64,000 bases of DNA from Eutreptiella sp. 'Long Island Sound 2002' (GCA_964036045.1 OZ038380.1:10749913-10813912), one strand, 5' to 3'; positions 10,513 to 21,395 are shown, counted from the first letter of the stretch. Translations and numbers: made by a program. Notes: a model not told the origin generated them from the sequence alone.

Positions 10513-11834
10513 ATGCCGGATGCCAAAAAGCGGCGGATCCTATTCACCGTAGACTCTGACATGCCCCCAGCGGACACAGTGCCTTATGAACGCTGGAGGC
10601 AATGGCGCGATGGTCCGTCTAGTTCTGCTGTGGCGTTCCTCTCAGCTGAGGAGAGGGGTGCTGTTGCTGCCCGTTTTCATGCCCGACTTCTATTGGATGG
10701 TCTCGACCTTCCGGGTGTTGATCTGCTTACGAAATGGGCGGCCCCAGATCTTGAGCAACATGAAGCCTTACTCCTGCTCGCTCTCTTCGAAACTGCCACT
10801 GCCTATTTTTTGGATGTTACCGCTGGCGATTGGACTGAGCGTCCGAGAGAGTCGCCGGCGGCCTCCCAGCATACTGATGCCATTGCTACGGAGGCTTCGC
10901 TGCAGCAGCAAATCGATGAGTGCGAGGCCCGTCTGCAGGAGCTACGTGGGCCCGCGGTGCCCATGCTTGACCACGCTGCCTTGCTGAAACTGATGGACTC
11001 CAAGTTACCTTGGGTATGGCAGCGTGACGTTACTCAGGCCTTGCTGCGCTTCATCAAGTCTGAGCCGGCTGTCCTGGCGCGTGCGGGACAGACGTTGGCC
11101 CGTGACGTATGGCGCGCGCTGTATCGTACGGCGGAGAGTCAGTCCCACGCAAGCCCAGGACGATCCACGGCGGTCCCTGGGACGTTTGTACCGCCTAGTG
11201 GCCCACCGGGTCCGTGTTTCCGATGCGGGCTTCATGGTCATTGGGCGCGGGACTGTGCGACTGCTGCCCCGGTGTCGCACCCTTCTCAGCCCCCGCATCC
11301 TCCCACCTTCGCGTCTCAGGCACCGTCTGCTGCCAGCCCCTCTCTGTCTCAGTCTGCCCCATTGCCAGTTCCCACCCCGATTCGACGTGGCGGGTTATCG
11401 CAGATTGGGTCCCAAACGCTGGAAAGTACCAATGACATGACCACACCAACCTCAATGGGAAACCATGGGGGCACAGTCACGAGCTGCAGCCCGTATGCAC
11501 ACCCTGGCTTCGCCGAAATCTGTATCTTACATCGAACTTGGTCCGCTGTGGCCCTTGGCACTTATGAACTGGCCTATTTGATCAAAAAAAAAAGATTGGG
11601 TCCCAAACGCTCTATACGGCTTATTCGACCGGACGAAACTATGATGCGTCGGGACCCCCGCCATACCCATGCAGCCGGTGCTCAAAAATGCAGTGGAGCT
11701 GGCAAGGCTGCCCCCCGCCCGACCCGAGTCCTGCTGCCCCGCCAGGGGCTCAGCCTACGGCACCCACTCCCCCTGGATCCGTTCGCTCCCTGTCTACCGG
11801 GCCCCATGGCGATCCGGGGCCCCCGTGTGGGTGA
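10513..11834 (+). pseudogene. Gag-like ORF of the YR retrotransposon, interrupted by a retroposon
   Basis: This is the first ORF of the element, starting 36 bases after A1. It encodes a leucine- and alanine-rich N-terminal region of about 200 residues and then a CCHC zinc knuckle, CFRCGLHGHWARDC, typical of nucleic-acid-binding gag proteins. At 11402-11611 a 191-base net insertion changes the frame. Reading on from 11612 in the frame that would follow without the insertion, the ORF passes a second Cys-rich motif (CSRCSKMQWSWQGC) and stops at TGA 11832-11834. The apparent continuous ORF from 10507 to 13275 is therefore an accident of the insertion; the ancestral gag ended here, overlapping the recombinase ORF by 29 bases. 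Confidence 0.7.
11402..11611 (+). mobile_element. Short poly(A) retroposon (SINE-like) with 19-base target duplication
   Basis: The 19-base word AGATTGGGTCCCAAACGCT occurs at 11402-11420 and again at 11593-11611, flanking 172 bases that end in a run of about ten A. A target duplication of this length with a 3' A-tail is the signature of LINE-mediated retroposition. The insert has no clear A and B boxes, so it could be a SINE, a truncated LINE end or a retrocopy of an RNA. It adds 191 bases and shifts the gag frame. Confidence 0.85.
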
Positions 11835-13275
11835 TGAACGCCCCGCTTCCACACCCCGAACTGCCCCCGCGGGTGTGGTGCACCCCAGCGACCAATCAGG
11901 GGGCACCGCTGATGAGCTACGCTTCCTCGGCACCAGACTGCTTGACGCTCGGGCTCGGGACCCCTATGCCTCGGATCAGGCCCTTGCCTTGGGACGTTGG
12001 GCGCCCAGCACCGTTGATTCTTGGGCAGGACTGCTCAGAGGTCTCTCTGTCACAGCAACTAAATACCCCGAATTCACCAGAGCCCAGGTGCTGGCACAAC
12101 ACATTCGACTCCTCGCAGCACAGGGCTGCAAGTCGGTTACCATTCGCGGATTACTTAGTGCAGTCCGACTCTGCGAGAAGATCACCCTCATCCCCCCCAC
12201 TGTTTCCCCCATCCAGTGGGCTATGTCTGCGGGAGCCGACCGTATTTACGAACACCCCGCACCGTCCCCCGTGTGGGGCACCCCTGCCATGCTGGCCCAT
12301 ATGGCGGCACATGTAGACACCGACCTCGCCTTTGTTACCCTTGGACTCGCAGTTCTGTCTGTCTGCCACTTACTGCGCGTCGGCGAGGTTGCCTCCATCA
12401 GGAAATCCGACCTATGCACTGAGCGACGCCTGTCATTCTACCATTCCAAGGGCGCCAACCGCTGGGTCACTGCGCCCATGGGAGCTTGGGGTGAGGCTTG
12501 GAGGAAGCGTCTTGTCTCCTCACCAGCGGTTGCCGGCCGCCCCGACTTCCTGCCCGTTGCCGCAGGTACAGCAATCCTCCAGTCTACCATGCGCGCCCAG
12601 CTCTGGGGTACGGGGGCGCATGAAGCCGGCTGGCACTCCTGGCGCCGCATGGGAGCCGCCCTTCTTGCATGGGCGGGCGCTGCCCTCACCGTCATTGCCG
12701 TCTGGGGCCGATGGCTCACTGAGCGACAAGCCCGGTACTACAGCAGTCCACCATTGGCATGGAACGTCAAATTCCCCATCGACTTGCCGTGGCCGTGTGG
12801 AACCCGACGGGTGGAATTACGTCCTACGGCGGCGTTCCAATTATGGCCGGAAAACCTGCTGGCCCTGGTCCAGGGTACCCTCACGGAATGCCCGCCCGTC
12901 GCCATGGACGGGGACGACAGCGATGACGCCCCCCGGCCCCCTGTCCCACGACCCCGCTCCCGGTTATTGGGGGCCACTCGCCCGGTTCGTCGAGTATGCA
13001 CCCCCTCCGACAGCCGGCCGCCCCAGTCAGCCAGGCGACATGCTTCTGTCGGGGTCAGTGGATTGCAAGACCGGACTTCGTCGACGGTTCCGCGTACCCG
13101 TCAAACCCCGGTGCAAACTCCGGGCGCGGCTCAAGCCCGCACAGGCCCCAGTGTCGCCACTCAGCACTTTGCCGGCACCCGAGCGCGTGCGGCGCTCCGT
13201 TCACGTAGCCCTTCGGGAGCCCACCCGTCCGGAGACTTGCGCTCAGTGCGGCGTCGCTTGGCATCAACATCTTGA
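11806..13275 (+). CDS. Tyrosine recombinase of the YR retrotransposon
   Basis: This is the integrase of the element, acting on its circular DNA. Counting from the ATG at 11806, the expected catalytic residues are visible: Arg191 in CHLLRVGEVAS (box I), His277 and Arg280 in HSWRRMGAALLAWAG (box II), and Tyr311/Tyr312 in GRWLTERQARYYSS, the usual WGRW-x6-8-YY end of this family. An N-terminal helical segment with APSTVDSWAGLLRGL looks like the SAM-like DNA-binding domain of phage-type integrases. The ORF overlaps gag upstream and the RT ORF downstream. It stays in frame 1 to TGA 13275, with a proline/arginine-rich tail after the catalytic domain. The start is my choice; no other ATG fits the overlap as well. 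Confidence 0.8.
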   Translation: MAIRGPRVGDERPASTPRTAPAGVVHPSDQSGGTADELRFLGTRLLDARARDPYASDQALALGRWAPSTVDSWAGLLRGLSVTATKYPEFTRAQVLAQHIRLLAAQGCKSVTIRGLLSAVRLCEKITLIPPTVSPIQWAMSAGADRIYEHPAPSPVWGTPAMLAHMAAHVDTDLAFVTLGLAVLSVCHLLRVGEVASIRKSDLCTERRLSFYHSKGANRWVTAPMGAWGEAWRKRLVSSPAVAGRPDFLPVAAGTAILQSTMRAQLWGTGAHEAGWHSWRRMGAALLAWAGAALTVIAVWGRWLTERQARYYSSPPLAWNVKFPIDLPWPCGTRRVELRPTAAFQLWPENLLALVQGTLTECPPVAMDGDDSDDAPRPPVPRPRSRLLGATRPVRRVCTPSDSRPPQSARRHASVGVSGLQDRTSSTVPRTRQTPVQTPGAAQARTGPSVATQHFAGTRARAALRSRSPSGAHPSGDLRSVRRRLASTS

Positions 13276-15025
13276 TGAATTCGCTGCACTTTTTTCTTCT
13301 CACAAACGTGTCCCTTTGCCGCAAACACGTGACCTGGTCCACCTCTGGTGGTCGGAGGTCTGCAAATGGGTGTATGATAGGCCTGCTTCTTTGCGTCAGA
13401 CCATTGCGCGAGACGCTGATTTGGCTGAGTCTGTTTTACACCATTTGGCCACTGCGGGCCCGCCTGATTCTGCCTCCTCCCCTATCCTGGGCTCCCGTGA
13501 CCATGTTTCTATTGATGTTGCCCGTAAGGGCATTGGTCCTGCGGGGTCTGTTCGTGTTCCCAGTGATTTGTGGGATCTCTGGGCAGATCCACAGTTTGCT
13601 TTAGCTGGCAGATCGGCGCCACAGTGCCCGCCTACACATTGCCCTAAGGCGAGAGCTATGCTGCGTGCCCTTTTTCACGACGGGCTTCTAGCCCCGACGG
13701 ATGAGCCAGCGAATGCCCAGGTGTTTGTAAAATATAAATCGGCGGAAAAGGCTGCCTTGATTGTAAATATGGTCAATTTTAATCGCTCTTGCGCTTCTAA
13801 GGCCCGCAGGTTTCGGTTGCCCACCTTGGAGGGTCTTGCGGCCTCTCTTAGATCCACTTGCAGTGATGTGTACGCCTGTAAGATTGATTTGCGAAACTGT
13901 TATTGGTCTATACATTTGCCGCCTGACATGCTGAACTGTATACGTGTGGCGGCGGCTACTGACAGGTATGCCTTCGTCCGGGTACCATTCGGGTGGCATC
14001 AAGCCCCCGGGCTTGTTCAACACCTCATCGCACGCGTTTTGGAGACACTCCCCCCATCCTCTGTTCTGATCATCCAGTATTTGGATGATATTTTGTTTGT
14101 CGGTCCCCGGGATGATGTGAAGTCCATGGCTCAGTCTGCGGCTCATGTGTTGCAACAACAAGGGTACTTGATCAGTCCTAAAAGTGACTTTACTCCTTCC
14201 AAGAACGTCACGTGGATGGGCAAAGCCCTTAATCTTTCCGGGCCCCGGATGGCACCCTCTGTAGCATTTGTGGCTGACGTGGTCAGCCGCTGGCTGACCG
14301 TGGCCCTTCGCCCATATCGCTTTAAATCCCTCCAACGACTTTTGGGCAAAATCATTTGGTTGGGGCGACCTAGAGCATCTGTGGGCGCCTTTCTTGCTGG
14401 GCCGCGTCAATGGCTACGTCATGGACCTATGTCCTCACACCGCACCCCCTTTTCTGTGGTCCGCTCTTTGCTGGAGGCAATTGCAGCGTCTTTCCGCGGG
14501 TGGGAGCCAGCTTTGTCCTCCACCACCCCCCCGATCCGTATTTTTGCTGATGCTGCGCCTGATCCCCAATTTCCAGGTAGATATATGGTGGGGCTCTGGA
14601 CACGGGCCGGACCCACCATACGTCGTGCCCCTGTCTAGGTGGACAATCAACAATCCGCCGAGTTATTTGGGGCCCTGGCGGCCCTTGATTTAGTTCGCGG
14701 TATAGACCAACCTCATGTGAAGTTAATTCTCGATAACATGGGGGCAATTGGGCAACTCGTTTGGGGACGTGCGCATGCTAATCTTTATCCACAACAGCGC
14801 ACACTCCGTAGGTTGGCACACAAAATCCGTTGGATGGGCGCTGTGATTCGCCTCTATTATGTGGAATCTGCTCTCAACCCTGCTGATCCTGTCAGCAGGG
14901 CCTGTTACTCTTGGTCCCCCCAGTCTGTTATTTTGCAAGCTCATGCCAGAGAACGGTTGTATTATAAGGTCGGCTCCCACGTGTCGTGGGGCCATGTTGC
15001 CGACAGGGACCGTGCCCCACATTGA
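13040..15025 (+). pseudogene. Reverse transcriptase-RNase H of the YR retrotransposon, with one in-frame TAG
   Basis: This ORF copies the element RNA into DNA. The frame, +1 to the recombinase, is open from 12332; the ATG at 13040 is a plausible start. RT motifs are VKYKSAEKAALIVNMVNFN, motif A with DLRNCYWSI, motif B FGWHQAPG, and the catalytic YLDD at about 14078-14089. RNase H follows with FADAAPD, then QQSAELFGALAAL and LDNMGAI, and ends with the NPADPVSR signature common in DIRS-type elements. TAG at 14636-14638 falls between the first and second RNase H motifs; translation resumes in the same frame to 15025. Either the copy is inactive or the stop is read through; the first is likelier. 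Confidence 0.82.
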
Positions 15026-15113
15026 TTTTCTGTACGGCGCGCTTACTGTTGAGTTCGCCCAGATCCGTGCCCTGATTCCGTCCTGGCGATGTTGTGTTAG
15101 CAATTTTTTTTTT

Positions 15114-15236
15114 ACCATATCTGAGTTGGTTCTTCTTGATGCTGTCGTGGGATGTGGGTGACAGCTTTTGTGTTATGTGATGGGACGAGATCACCGTTTT
15201 CTTTGGGGGGGGGGGGGGCTACCGTAACCACAAAAC
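15114..15236 (+). repeat. Split direct repeat B1
   Basis: About 122 bases from ACCATATCTGAG to CCACAAAAC, repeated at 15528-15648. A poly(G) tract inside differs in length (14 against 10). It abuts A2 directly. Confidence 0.93.
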
Positions 15237-15401
15237 TGAAGTTATGCAAATAACTGAAGTTTTGAGGCAGTGTGACAGGATCAGGACGATTGTGTGGGGA
15301 GGGGTGGGCCAGGACACCACCAAGGGGATGATCCCAGGCAACCCCGTTCTCTGTCTTAGTTGATGTTCTGTTTTCCTGCTGCCAGTCAGCAGCGCATTCT
15401 G
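15236..15401 (+). repeat. Split direct repeat A2
   Basis: Second copy of A1, directly after B1. In the circular-junction model of split-repeat elements, the B1-A2 block is the template that restores the outer ends. Confidence 0.95.
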
Positions 15402-15527
15402 CCCGCACGCACGCACTCTTGCCCTAGTTCTGTACTATTTCGGCGCCGACAAAGTGGCACCAGCTGCCATGGCGCTGAGCCAGCAGCCTGGCTCCATCAT
15501 GCTCACTCTGAGCAAAGGACAAACAAA

Positions 15528-15648
15528 ACCATATCTGAGTTGGTTCTTCTTGATGCTGTCGTGGGATGTGGGTGACAGCTTTTGTGTTATGTGATGGGAC
15601 GAGATCACTGTTTTCTTTGGGGGGGGGGGCCTACCGTAACCACAAAAC
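15528..15648 (+). repeat. Split direct repeat B2
   Basis: Second copy of B1 and the right end of the element. It is separated from A2 by 126 unrelated bases, whereas A2 and B2 are adjacent in textbook diagrams. Confidence 0.93.
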
Positions 15649-16061
15649 CGACTTGGGGGGGCGGATGACACAGGTTGCCTAGCCATGTGCTCCCCACTGT
15701 GGGATGTGGCAGTTTGTTGCATTTCGCACAGTTTTGCATTCAGGCAGGTCTGCTCCCGCCCTTGTGGGCCAGGGGAACATGCACCCCTTCATGATAAACA
15801 ACGGGGGTCAACAATCAAAAAGGGCGTAGTAAATTTGACCCCGGCCTCCTCCCGGTGTTGGGGTCCAAAACCACGCTAAACTGCCCCCCATGTCTGGGTG
15901 CTGATGCCGATGAAGTCCTTTCTCCGGATCCTCTGTTCCGGCCTGTGGGTGCCCTGCTCCTTGCCCTGCCTCCAGCCCTCCCGCAGGCCCTGTCGCTGCA
16001 TTTCCAAGGGTTTGCTCTTTTCGCTGTCCATGATTCCCAAGAGAAGGCGGCGGTGTGTGGA
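15649..16061. other. Spacer upstream of the RXYLT1-like gene
   Basis: No conserved coding signal is seen. The frame of the downstream gene is open from 15855, but the upstream part has no ATG before 16062 that gives a plausible signal-anchor protein, and its composition is that of spacer. Confidence 0.5.
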
Positions 16062-18447
16062 ATGCACAACGTGACCAAGCGCCCCACTCGCCCGCAGGGG
16101 CCCAGCGGTACCCCCGGCGCCCCCGGCCCTTCGGGCCCATTCCGCATCCCGGTCCTGCCGGGGCTCGTGGCCGTGTCAGTGCTGGTGGTCATCGCCTCTC
16201 TGGTGTCCCTGATCTCCTTCACCACACATGCAGAGCGCACCCCCGCCGTGAAACCCGACGCCGCAGCCCATGCCCCGGTGCGCGCGCGCGCGGCCGACTC
16301 CCCGACCGCCGCCGCTGCCGCCGCCACGGCGGCGGCCCCCGCCACAGCAGCCGAGGGGGCCCCTTCCGCCACCTCCGCGGACGCCCCCGACGCCGCGTCG
16401 CCAGCGTCGCAGGCGGGCGCGGCCGTGCAGCACGGGGAGAGGGCCAACGAGCTGTACGGGTCGCGGGAGGTGCGGTGGTCCCGCAGCACACCGTTCGCGC
16501 TGGTGTTCTGGGACGAGAGGGCGCAGGACATCAATTTGGGCTCCACGCGAAACTTCATCAAGTGGCTCAACGAGAACTTCGGGCAGACGGTGAACGCGTC
16601 GCTCGTGCGCTGCCACGCCGGCTCCGACTGCGACGCGCGCCTGGCGCCCGCCGACGGCATTGGCATCGTCGGGTCCATCGCGGACCGGAACAAGGCCGAG
16701 CTGGGCTCGAACCGCATGGGGTACGTGCGCACCCACGCGCTCCTCAAGTCGAAGCTGCTGTTCCTCTCGATGACGGGGGACGAGTACTGCCAGCTCAAGT
16801 CCCACCAGAACGTGGACCTGGTGTTCCGCAACTACTGGGACGCGCCGTACATGGGCGCGTACGGGGCCCACCTGCCCGGCGGCCACGCCGCGTGGATGCC
16901 CATGGGGAAGGGTCACGCCATGCCCGAGGTGGAGCCGCTGGAGCTGCAGGGCAAGCCCGGGCCGTCCCGCAAGTACCTGTTCAATCTGGTGGTGTGTCTG
17001 CGTGCGCTCATGACTGGACTGGGGCTGTGCGATTTGAGGAGGAGTGGGGGGGCAGCTCCTTGTGTACTGAAAGAATGTTTTGTTTGTTTACAGTTCACGC
17101 AAAAATTACCAAAGGTCACAATTAGCAAAAGGTGCCCATTTTTTGGTTGATTTTTTTTTGGTAATATTTTGGTGCCGTAGCAAAGGGGACGTCATCCTTC
17201 CCTGCCACGATGCAACACAAAGCAACGGGAAACCCATGTGAGTCGCACCATACATGGTTTTTACTAAACGGCGGGGCAAATGGTTGTGGTGTGATCCAAC
17301 CAACAGCCATCACACACATATTCGGAGCAAGAGAGACACTTTCGTGCATTCAAAGAACCACAACATGCCCATCCATGACAGAAGCAGACCGCACAAGAAA
17401 CAGGGGCCTGCAGGGGAACAAATGATAAAGATCTTGGGGCCGAGGAATCGGGGGGAAACCACAATTACCAAAACAACCTTAATTTTTGGATAATTTTTTT
17501 GGGGTAATGTTTTTTTGGGTAATATTTGCCTTTGGTAATTTTTGCTCGGACTGTAATTGATTTTGTTGATTTTTGTTGATTTTTGTTGATTGATTGATTG
17601 ATTGATTATTCTCGTCGTCGTTGTTGTTGCTGCTGCTGCTGCTGTTGTTTGTGATTCAATCATTTTGGTTTCTTCCGAGGTACAGCTTTTGTGGAGTCAA
17701 GCAGGCCAAAACAAGCGTCCGAAGACAAGACTGAAGCCCGATTTCGCCGGGTCTCACAGGTTAAACCCCGACGCCGGCCAGGCCCTGCGCGACCGAGTCG
17801 GGTACACGGGGAACAAAGCATGCCCCCCACGCTCAAGAGCCATGAAGTAGTGCAGAAGGGCCAAACATCGGTGGGTTTTGGTGGGGCTGTGGTGCTTCGT
17901 ACGCCGATGGACTTCCCGACAGGTCTCCCTCAACACCCACAAGGACCGCAAGCGCCTGCAGGCGGTCGTGACGAACATGTCGAGCGCCCTCAAGACCCCG
18001 AAGCTGCCGTGGTTCGTGCACTACACGAAGCACTGGTCGCCGCTGTACGACCCGGGCCACAAGTACCTGCCCCCGGCCGAGTGGAAGCAGGTGCTCCTGG
18101 ACAGCCTCTACACCCTCGTGCCCAGCGGCAAGAACCTGGAGTGCTTCCGCATGTGGGAGGCGCTGGAGGCGGGATCGATTCCCATCGTCGCCAACCGCCT
18201 GCAGCCCCAGTGCGGCGACTCCTGGGTCCCGTTCCGCGAGGCCGGCACGAAGGTCGTGTTCCTGGACGACTGGGCCGAGCTGCCGGCGTTCGTGGGGCGC
18301 GTCTTCGCGTCGGACGCGGCGCTGGCGCAGGTGCACGACCACCAGCGCGAGTTGGTGGCCTGGTACAAGGGGTTTAAGACGAGACACTACACGAAGCTGT
18401 TGAACTTGTTGATCAGGGCGTACGAGGCGAAGACGTCCGCCACGTGA
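16062..18447 (+). CDS. RXYLT1/TMEM5-like glycosyltransferase, type II membrane protein (two exons)
   Basis: I model exons 16062-16988 and 17923-18447 (483 residues) with a phase-0 GT-AG intron; the donor could also be six bases further right. The protein has a short cytosolic tail with a collagen-like GPSG/GAPG stretch, a membrane anchor at about 29-53, an Ala/Pro-rich stem to about 125, then a lumenal domain. The C-terminal half closely resembles ribitol-5-phosphate xylosyltransferase 1: RKYLFNL at the exon junction, ECFRMWEALEAGSIPIV, PQCGDSWVPFREAG, the VFLDDWAELP block and LVAWYKGFK. RXYLT1 transfers xylose in the Golgi of animals; the substrate here is unknown, and a broader GT47/exostosin-like role is possible. 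Coding GC is very high (Ala stem of GCC/GCG). The intron holds GATT and CTG repeats. Confidence 0.72.
17558..17649. repeat. Simple repeats in the RXYLT1-like intron
   Basis: TTTTGTTGAT repeated three times passes into a GATT run and then a TTG/CTG trinucleotide run. All lie within the intron. Confidence 0.9.
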
Positions 18448-20854
18448 GTGCAGTCGCGCGCGCGTCGCCGCACGAGGCGGACCGGTGTGCAGGCGACCCG
18501 TTTTGGGGTGCTGGTGGTGGTGAAGGCGGTGTAGAGGGTGTGGGGGGGGGGGGAGGCTCTGCGGCTTGTCCCGGGGGTCTTGGCCGGTCGATCCAAGTGG
18601 CGATCCGAGGCGCCCCGGCCACTTCTGAGTCATGGGGCCATAGCGATGCGGAGGTGAACTCGTGGACTCCTCCGCGTCCCCTTCGGTGAAAGGCGCCTGT
18701 GATATGTCACCGCCGATCCTTGTGTCTTGACTTGTGCTGTGCTCCCACTTTGTGCCCCAGAGGTACAGAGGTCGTCGCATGCACATGCTTCCCCCAGCGG
18801 GGGCTGGGGGGGGGGGGTTGTTCCTTTCTTGTTCTGGGGGGGACCTTCAAATTGTCTTTTTGCTGCTTGACCGGCCATGACAAAACGGTAACAAAGTGAT
18901 GCTGTTTCTTCGGCACACGAGCAAACGCTGTGTTCCTGCTTCGCCATCATTCTACCCCCCCCGAATGGGGGAGGGACTGCTGGGATGGCCATGAGTGTGG
19001 TCTCGTATCGAACCCCCTGCACACCCATTTGCGGACCATTGCAGTGGTATCGCCCATGATCTTGCAGCCCCCCACCCCCAGCCCCCCGCCCCCCGCCAAC
19101 AGTTCACTGCTCATGGGAGGAAGCCCTGGGGGGGGGGACTGGTCGACAGGACCCCGGAGCTGCCTCGTCTTGGGGTGCAGCGAGGACTGTCTGCCAGGTG
19201 CCCCCGAGGCGAAGCGCTGCCTGGGACACGAACGCACATCCGCAACGCGCGGGGGGGGGGGGGGGGGCTTCAGGCCTGCACTTCATGGGGTGTTGCCCCG
19301 GTCCCCCCCTCGCCCCTCTTTCGGGGTCAGTTCCGCCCCAACCGCTGCTGTCCGCCCCCCATTGTCCTCCAACCGTTTTGCAACCGCCGGCACGGCTACC
19401 GAAACCGCACACCAGCCGCCGGTCACCGATGTTGCCGCCGCTCTTGACCCCGCCCTTCAGCCTCCCTCGCCCCTTCGAGTGCAGCCCTGGGGGGCTCTCT
19501 CACCCCCAGTCCCCCCTCCCCCAGTCCCCGGGTGGGGGGGTGGGGGGATCGCCTGGCAACGCAGACCGGACGGGGCAACCACAGCAGACCCACCGCCGTC
19601 CCAAAGTAGGGCCCCCCTGTTCAACGATCACCCCGCAGTCCTGCGGGGGTGTGCGGGCTGTCCATCGGGAATGGGATAGTTCCTGCTGTTCGCAGGGGTC
19701 GGCCGCGGGTCTCGGGTGGGTGGGTCACATCTCGACGGGCGCCTAACCGACGGCGGTTGATGGTCAACCAACGCCGGTTGGCCGGTAGCAGTCGCTGACT
19801 GGCGGGCGCTCTGTTGAGGTCCAGATGCACCGCGGAGTCACGCAGCGGTTTTGGTGTAAGCATCGAGGACAGCCCTCGGGGGTTGTGGTGACGCAGTGCA
19901 GTGCCTCTCGTGAAAGGCGTGCGAACAGCCACTGGGCGGGGGAGAGTATGGCACACGACCGCATGGAATGCCTTGCCCGGTGCACCCTCTCAGTGCTCAT
20001 CTGGAACAGCCGCCCGCTGGCGCAACGCCACTGCCTTTCCATGGAATCCCTGGGGGCCATCCACCGCGGGCATAGCAGCCCCCCCCCCGCGCCCCATCCC
20101 CGGGTGCACAGCCGCCGGCCGGTGAGTGGACAGGGGAGGCACTTGACGCGGCGCACGTGGGGCGCCACGACCTGGGCAACAGGGGGCCAGCGGGTCGGGA
20201 TGAGTGGAGCAGAGGGGGAGGATTGGCGATGGTGGGACCGAAGGGTGGGACATGGTCCGGCCGCGTCCAGGAGGTGCCCCGCAAACGGTGCGCGCAGCGC
20301 AACTGGTCCCCCACGAGCCTCGCCCTGCCCACCCACTCCCCTTTGCCCCCTTGTCCTCGCAATTCCTCTCATCTTCGGCGTCCCTCTTTGTGTAGTAACA
20401 ATGACCACTCACCCCTCCTTCGGAGGGACGTTTTTCTGACCAGCGGGGGGACCCGTATGCGGACCTAGCTCACACTTGTGGGAGGACCAACCCACCATTT
20501 GGGGCGACGTGACTGGGCTGGTCCTGGGAGCTGACCTTGGGGTCGGAGGTGGGGCATGGGTCCCGATAAGTGACGGGTGCTCCTGAGACAGGCCCCCAGT
20601 AGGCGGCATCTCAGGCTGCCGGCTCATCGGCCATAGGGTCCCAGGTGGGCGGCATGGGAGAACACGCGGCCTTAATGGAGGTCCTGTCTCTGCATGGGAG
20701 TGGTGTTGAAGCCACCATCGCATCGCCACAACCCCAAAGCACTTGCCTATAGCACAGAGCAAAACTGCTGGGACTGTGGAGATTTGTGGTCTCCAGTAAT
20801 CTCCAACTCAAAGCCACTGCAATTGTCCCTATTGCTGTCACGGTCATTTTGGCT

Positions 20855-20960
20855 GCCATTGTCACTGTCCTTTCGCTCTAGTTGCGGTTACAGCTGCGAT
20901 TGTCACTGTCAGTGTGTCAACACCATTGTCAACATCACTATCATTGTCATTCTCCCTGTT
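20855..20960. repeat. Degenerate ATTGTCACTGTC-type repeat
   Basis: Irregular copies of ATTGTCACTGTC and ATTGTCAACATC follow one another. Confidence 0.6.
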
Positions 20961-21132
20961 AGTGGCCAACATTATTTGGCGCCATGGGCACTCACTGTGT
21001 GCGCACTTTGCAATGAGGTTTGAAACGGAGTGTGCCTACGGACACAACTCCAAGCACTACCCCCGCCTCAACAGCAGGGCTGCCCCCAAGAATTTTTTTC
21101 GTTAAGGACAGCCCTTGAGGACAGCCCCTAGG

Positions 21133-21257
21133 ACCACCGACTGCCAACCGCCAACCACTAACCGCCACCAACCGCCAACTGCTACCCACCACCAACCACC
21201 AACTGCCCACCGCCGTCGACCGCCAACCACCAGCCGCCACCAACCGCCGACCACTGT
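21133..21257. repeat. Degenerate CCACCAACCGCCAAC repeat
   Basis: Short C- and A-rich words (CCGCCAACC, CCACCAACC) are repeated about a dozen times with variation. Confidence 0.75.
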
Positions 21258-21395
21258 TCAATCATGCTTCTGTGGTCTTGTGTCTTGCCCGTGTCTTGAC
21301 CATGAAACCGGGTTCGTGCAAGGATATCCTAGCAAGATCCATGCCAGGATCCCTACACCCTACAAGATCTCCTTACACCCTACAAGATCTCCCTA

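Larger units (their letters stand above)
10312..15648 (+). mobile_element. Tyrosine-recombinase retrotransposon with split direct repeats (gag-YR-RT-RH)
   Basis: The 5.3-kb element is bounded by repeats in the order A1 (10312-10477), coding region, B1 (15114-15236), A2 (15236-15401), B2 (15528-15648). This is the split-direct-repeat layout known for PAT, Ngaro and VIPER elements of the DIRS order. These insert through a circular intermediate with a tyrosine recombinase and make no target duplication; none is visible here. Inside are a gag with a zinc knuckle, a tyrosine recombinase, and a reverse transcriptase with RNase H, in three overlapping frames each shifted +1 from the last. A1 and A2 look identical over 166 bases, so the insertion is young. 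The copy is nevertheless damaged: a retroposon interrupts gag and a TAG interrupts RNase H. Confidence 0.88.

Noticed and set aside
10507-13275. 922-codon ORF as a natural gag-recombinase fusion protein
   Set aside because: An A-tailed insertion with a 19-base target duplication inside it shifts the frame; without the insertion gag and recombinase are separate overlapping ORFs.
15815-16916. Minus-strand ORFs of 338 and 246 codons opposite the RXYLT1-like exon
   Set aside because: Extreme GC in the coding strand removes antisense stops; the products are Arg/Gly/Ala-rich with no domain.
16055-17125. 356-codon plus-strand ORF in another frame of the RXYLT1-like exon
   Set aside because: Arg-rich shadow frame; the 16062 frame gives the membrane anchor and the recognised domain.
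18930-20439. ORFs of 150-249 codons in GC-rich spacer
   Set aside because: Overlapping ORFs in several frames, Pro/Gly-rich, explained by base composition and homopolymer runs.
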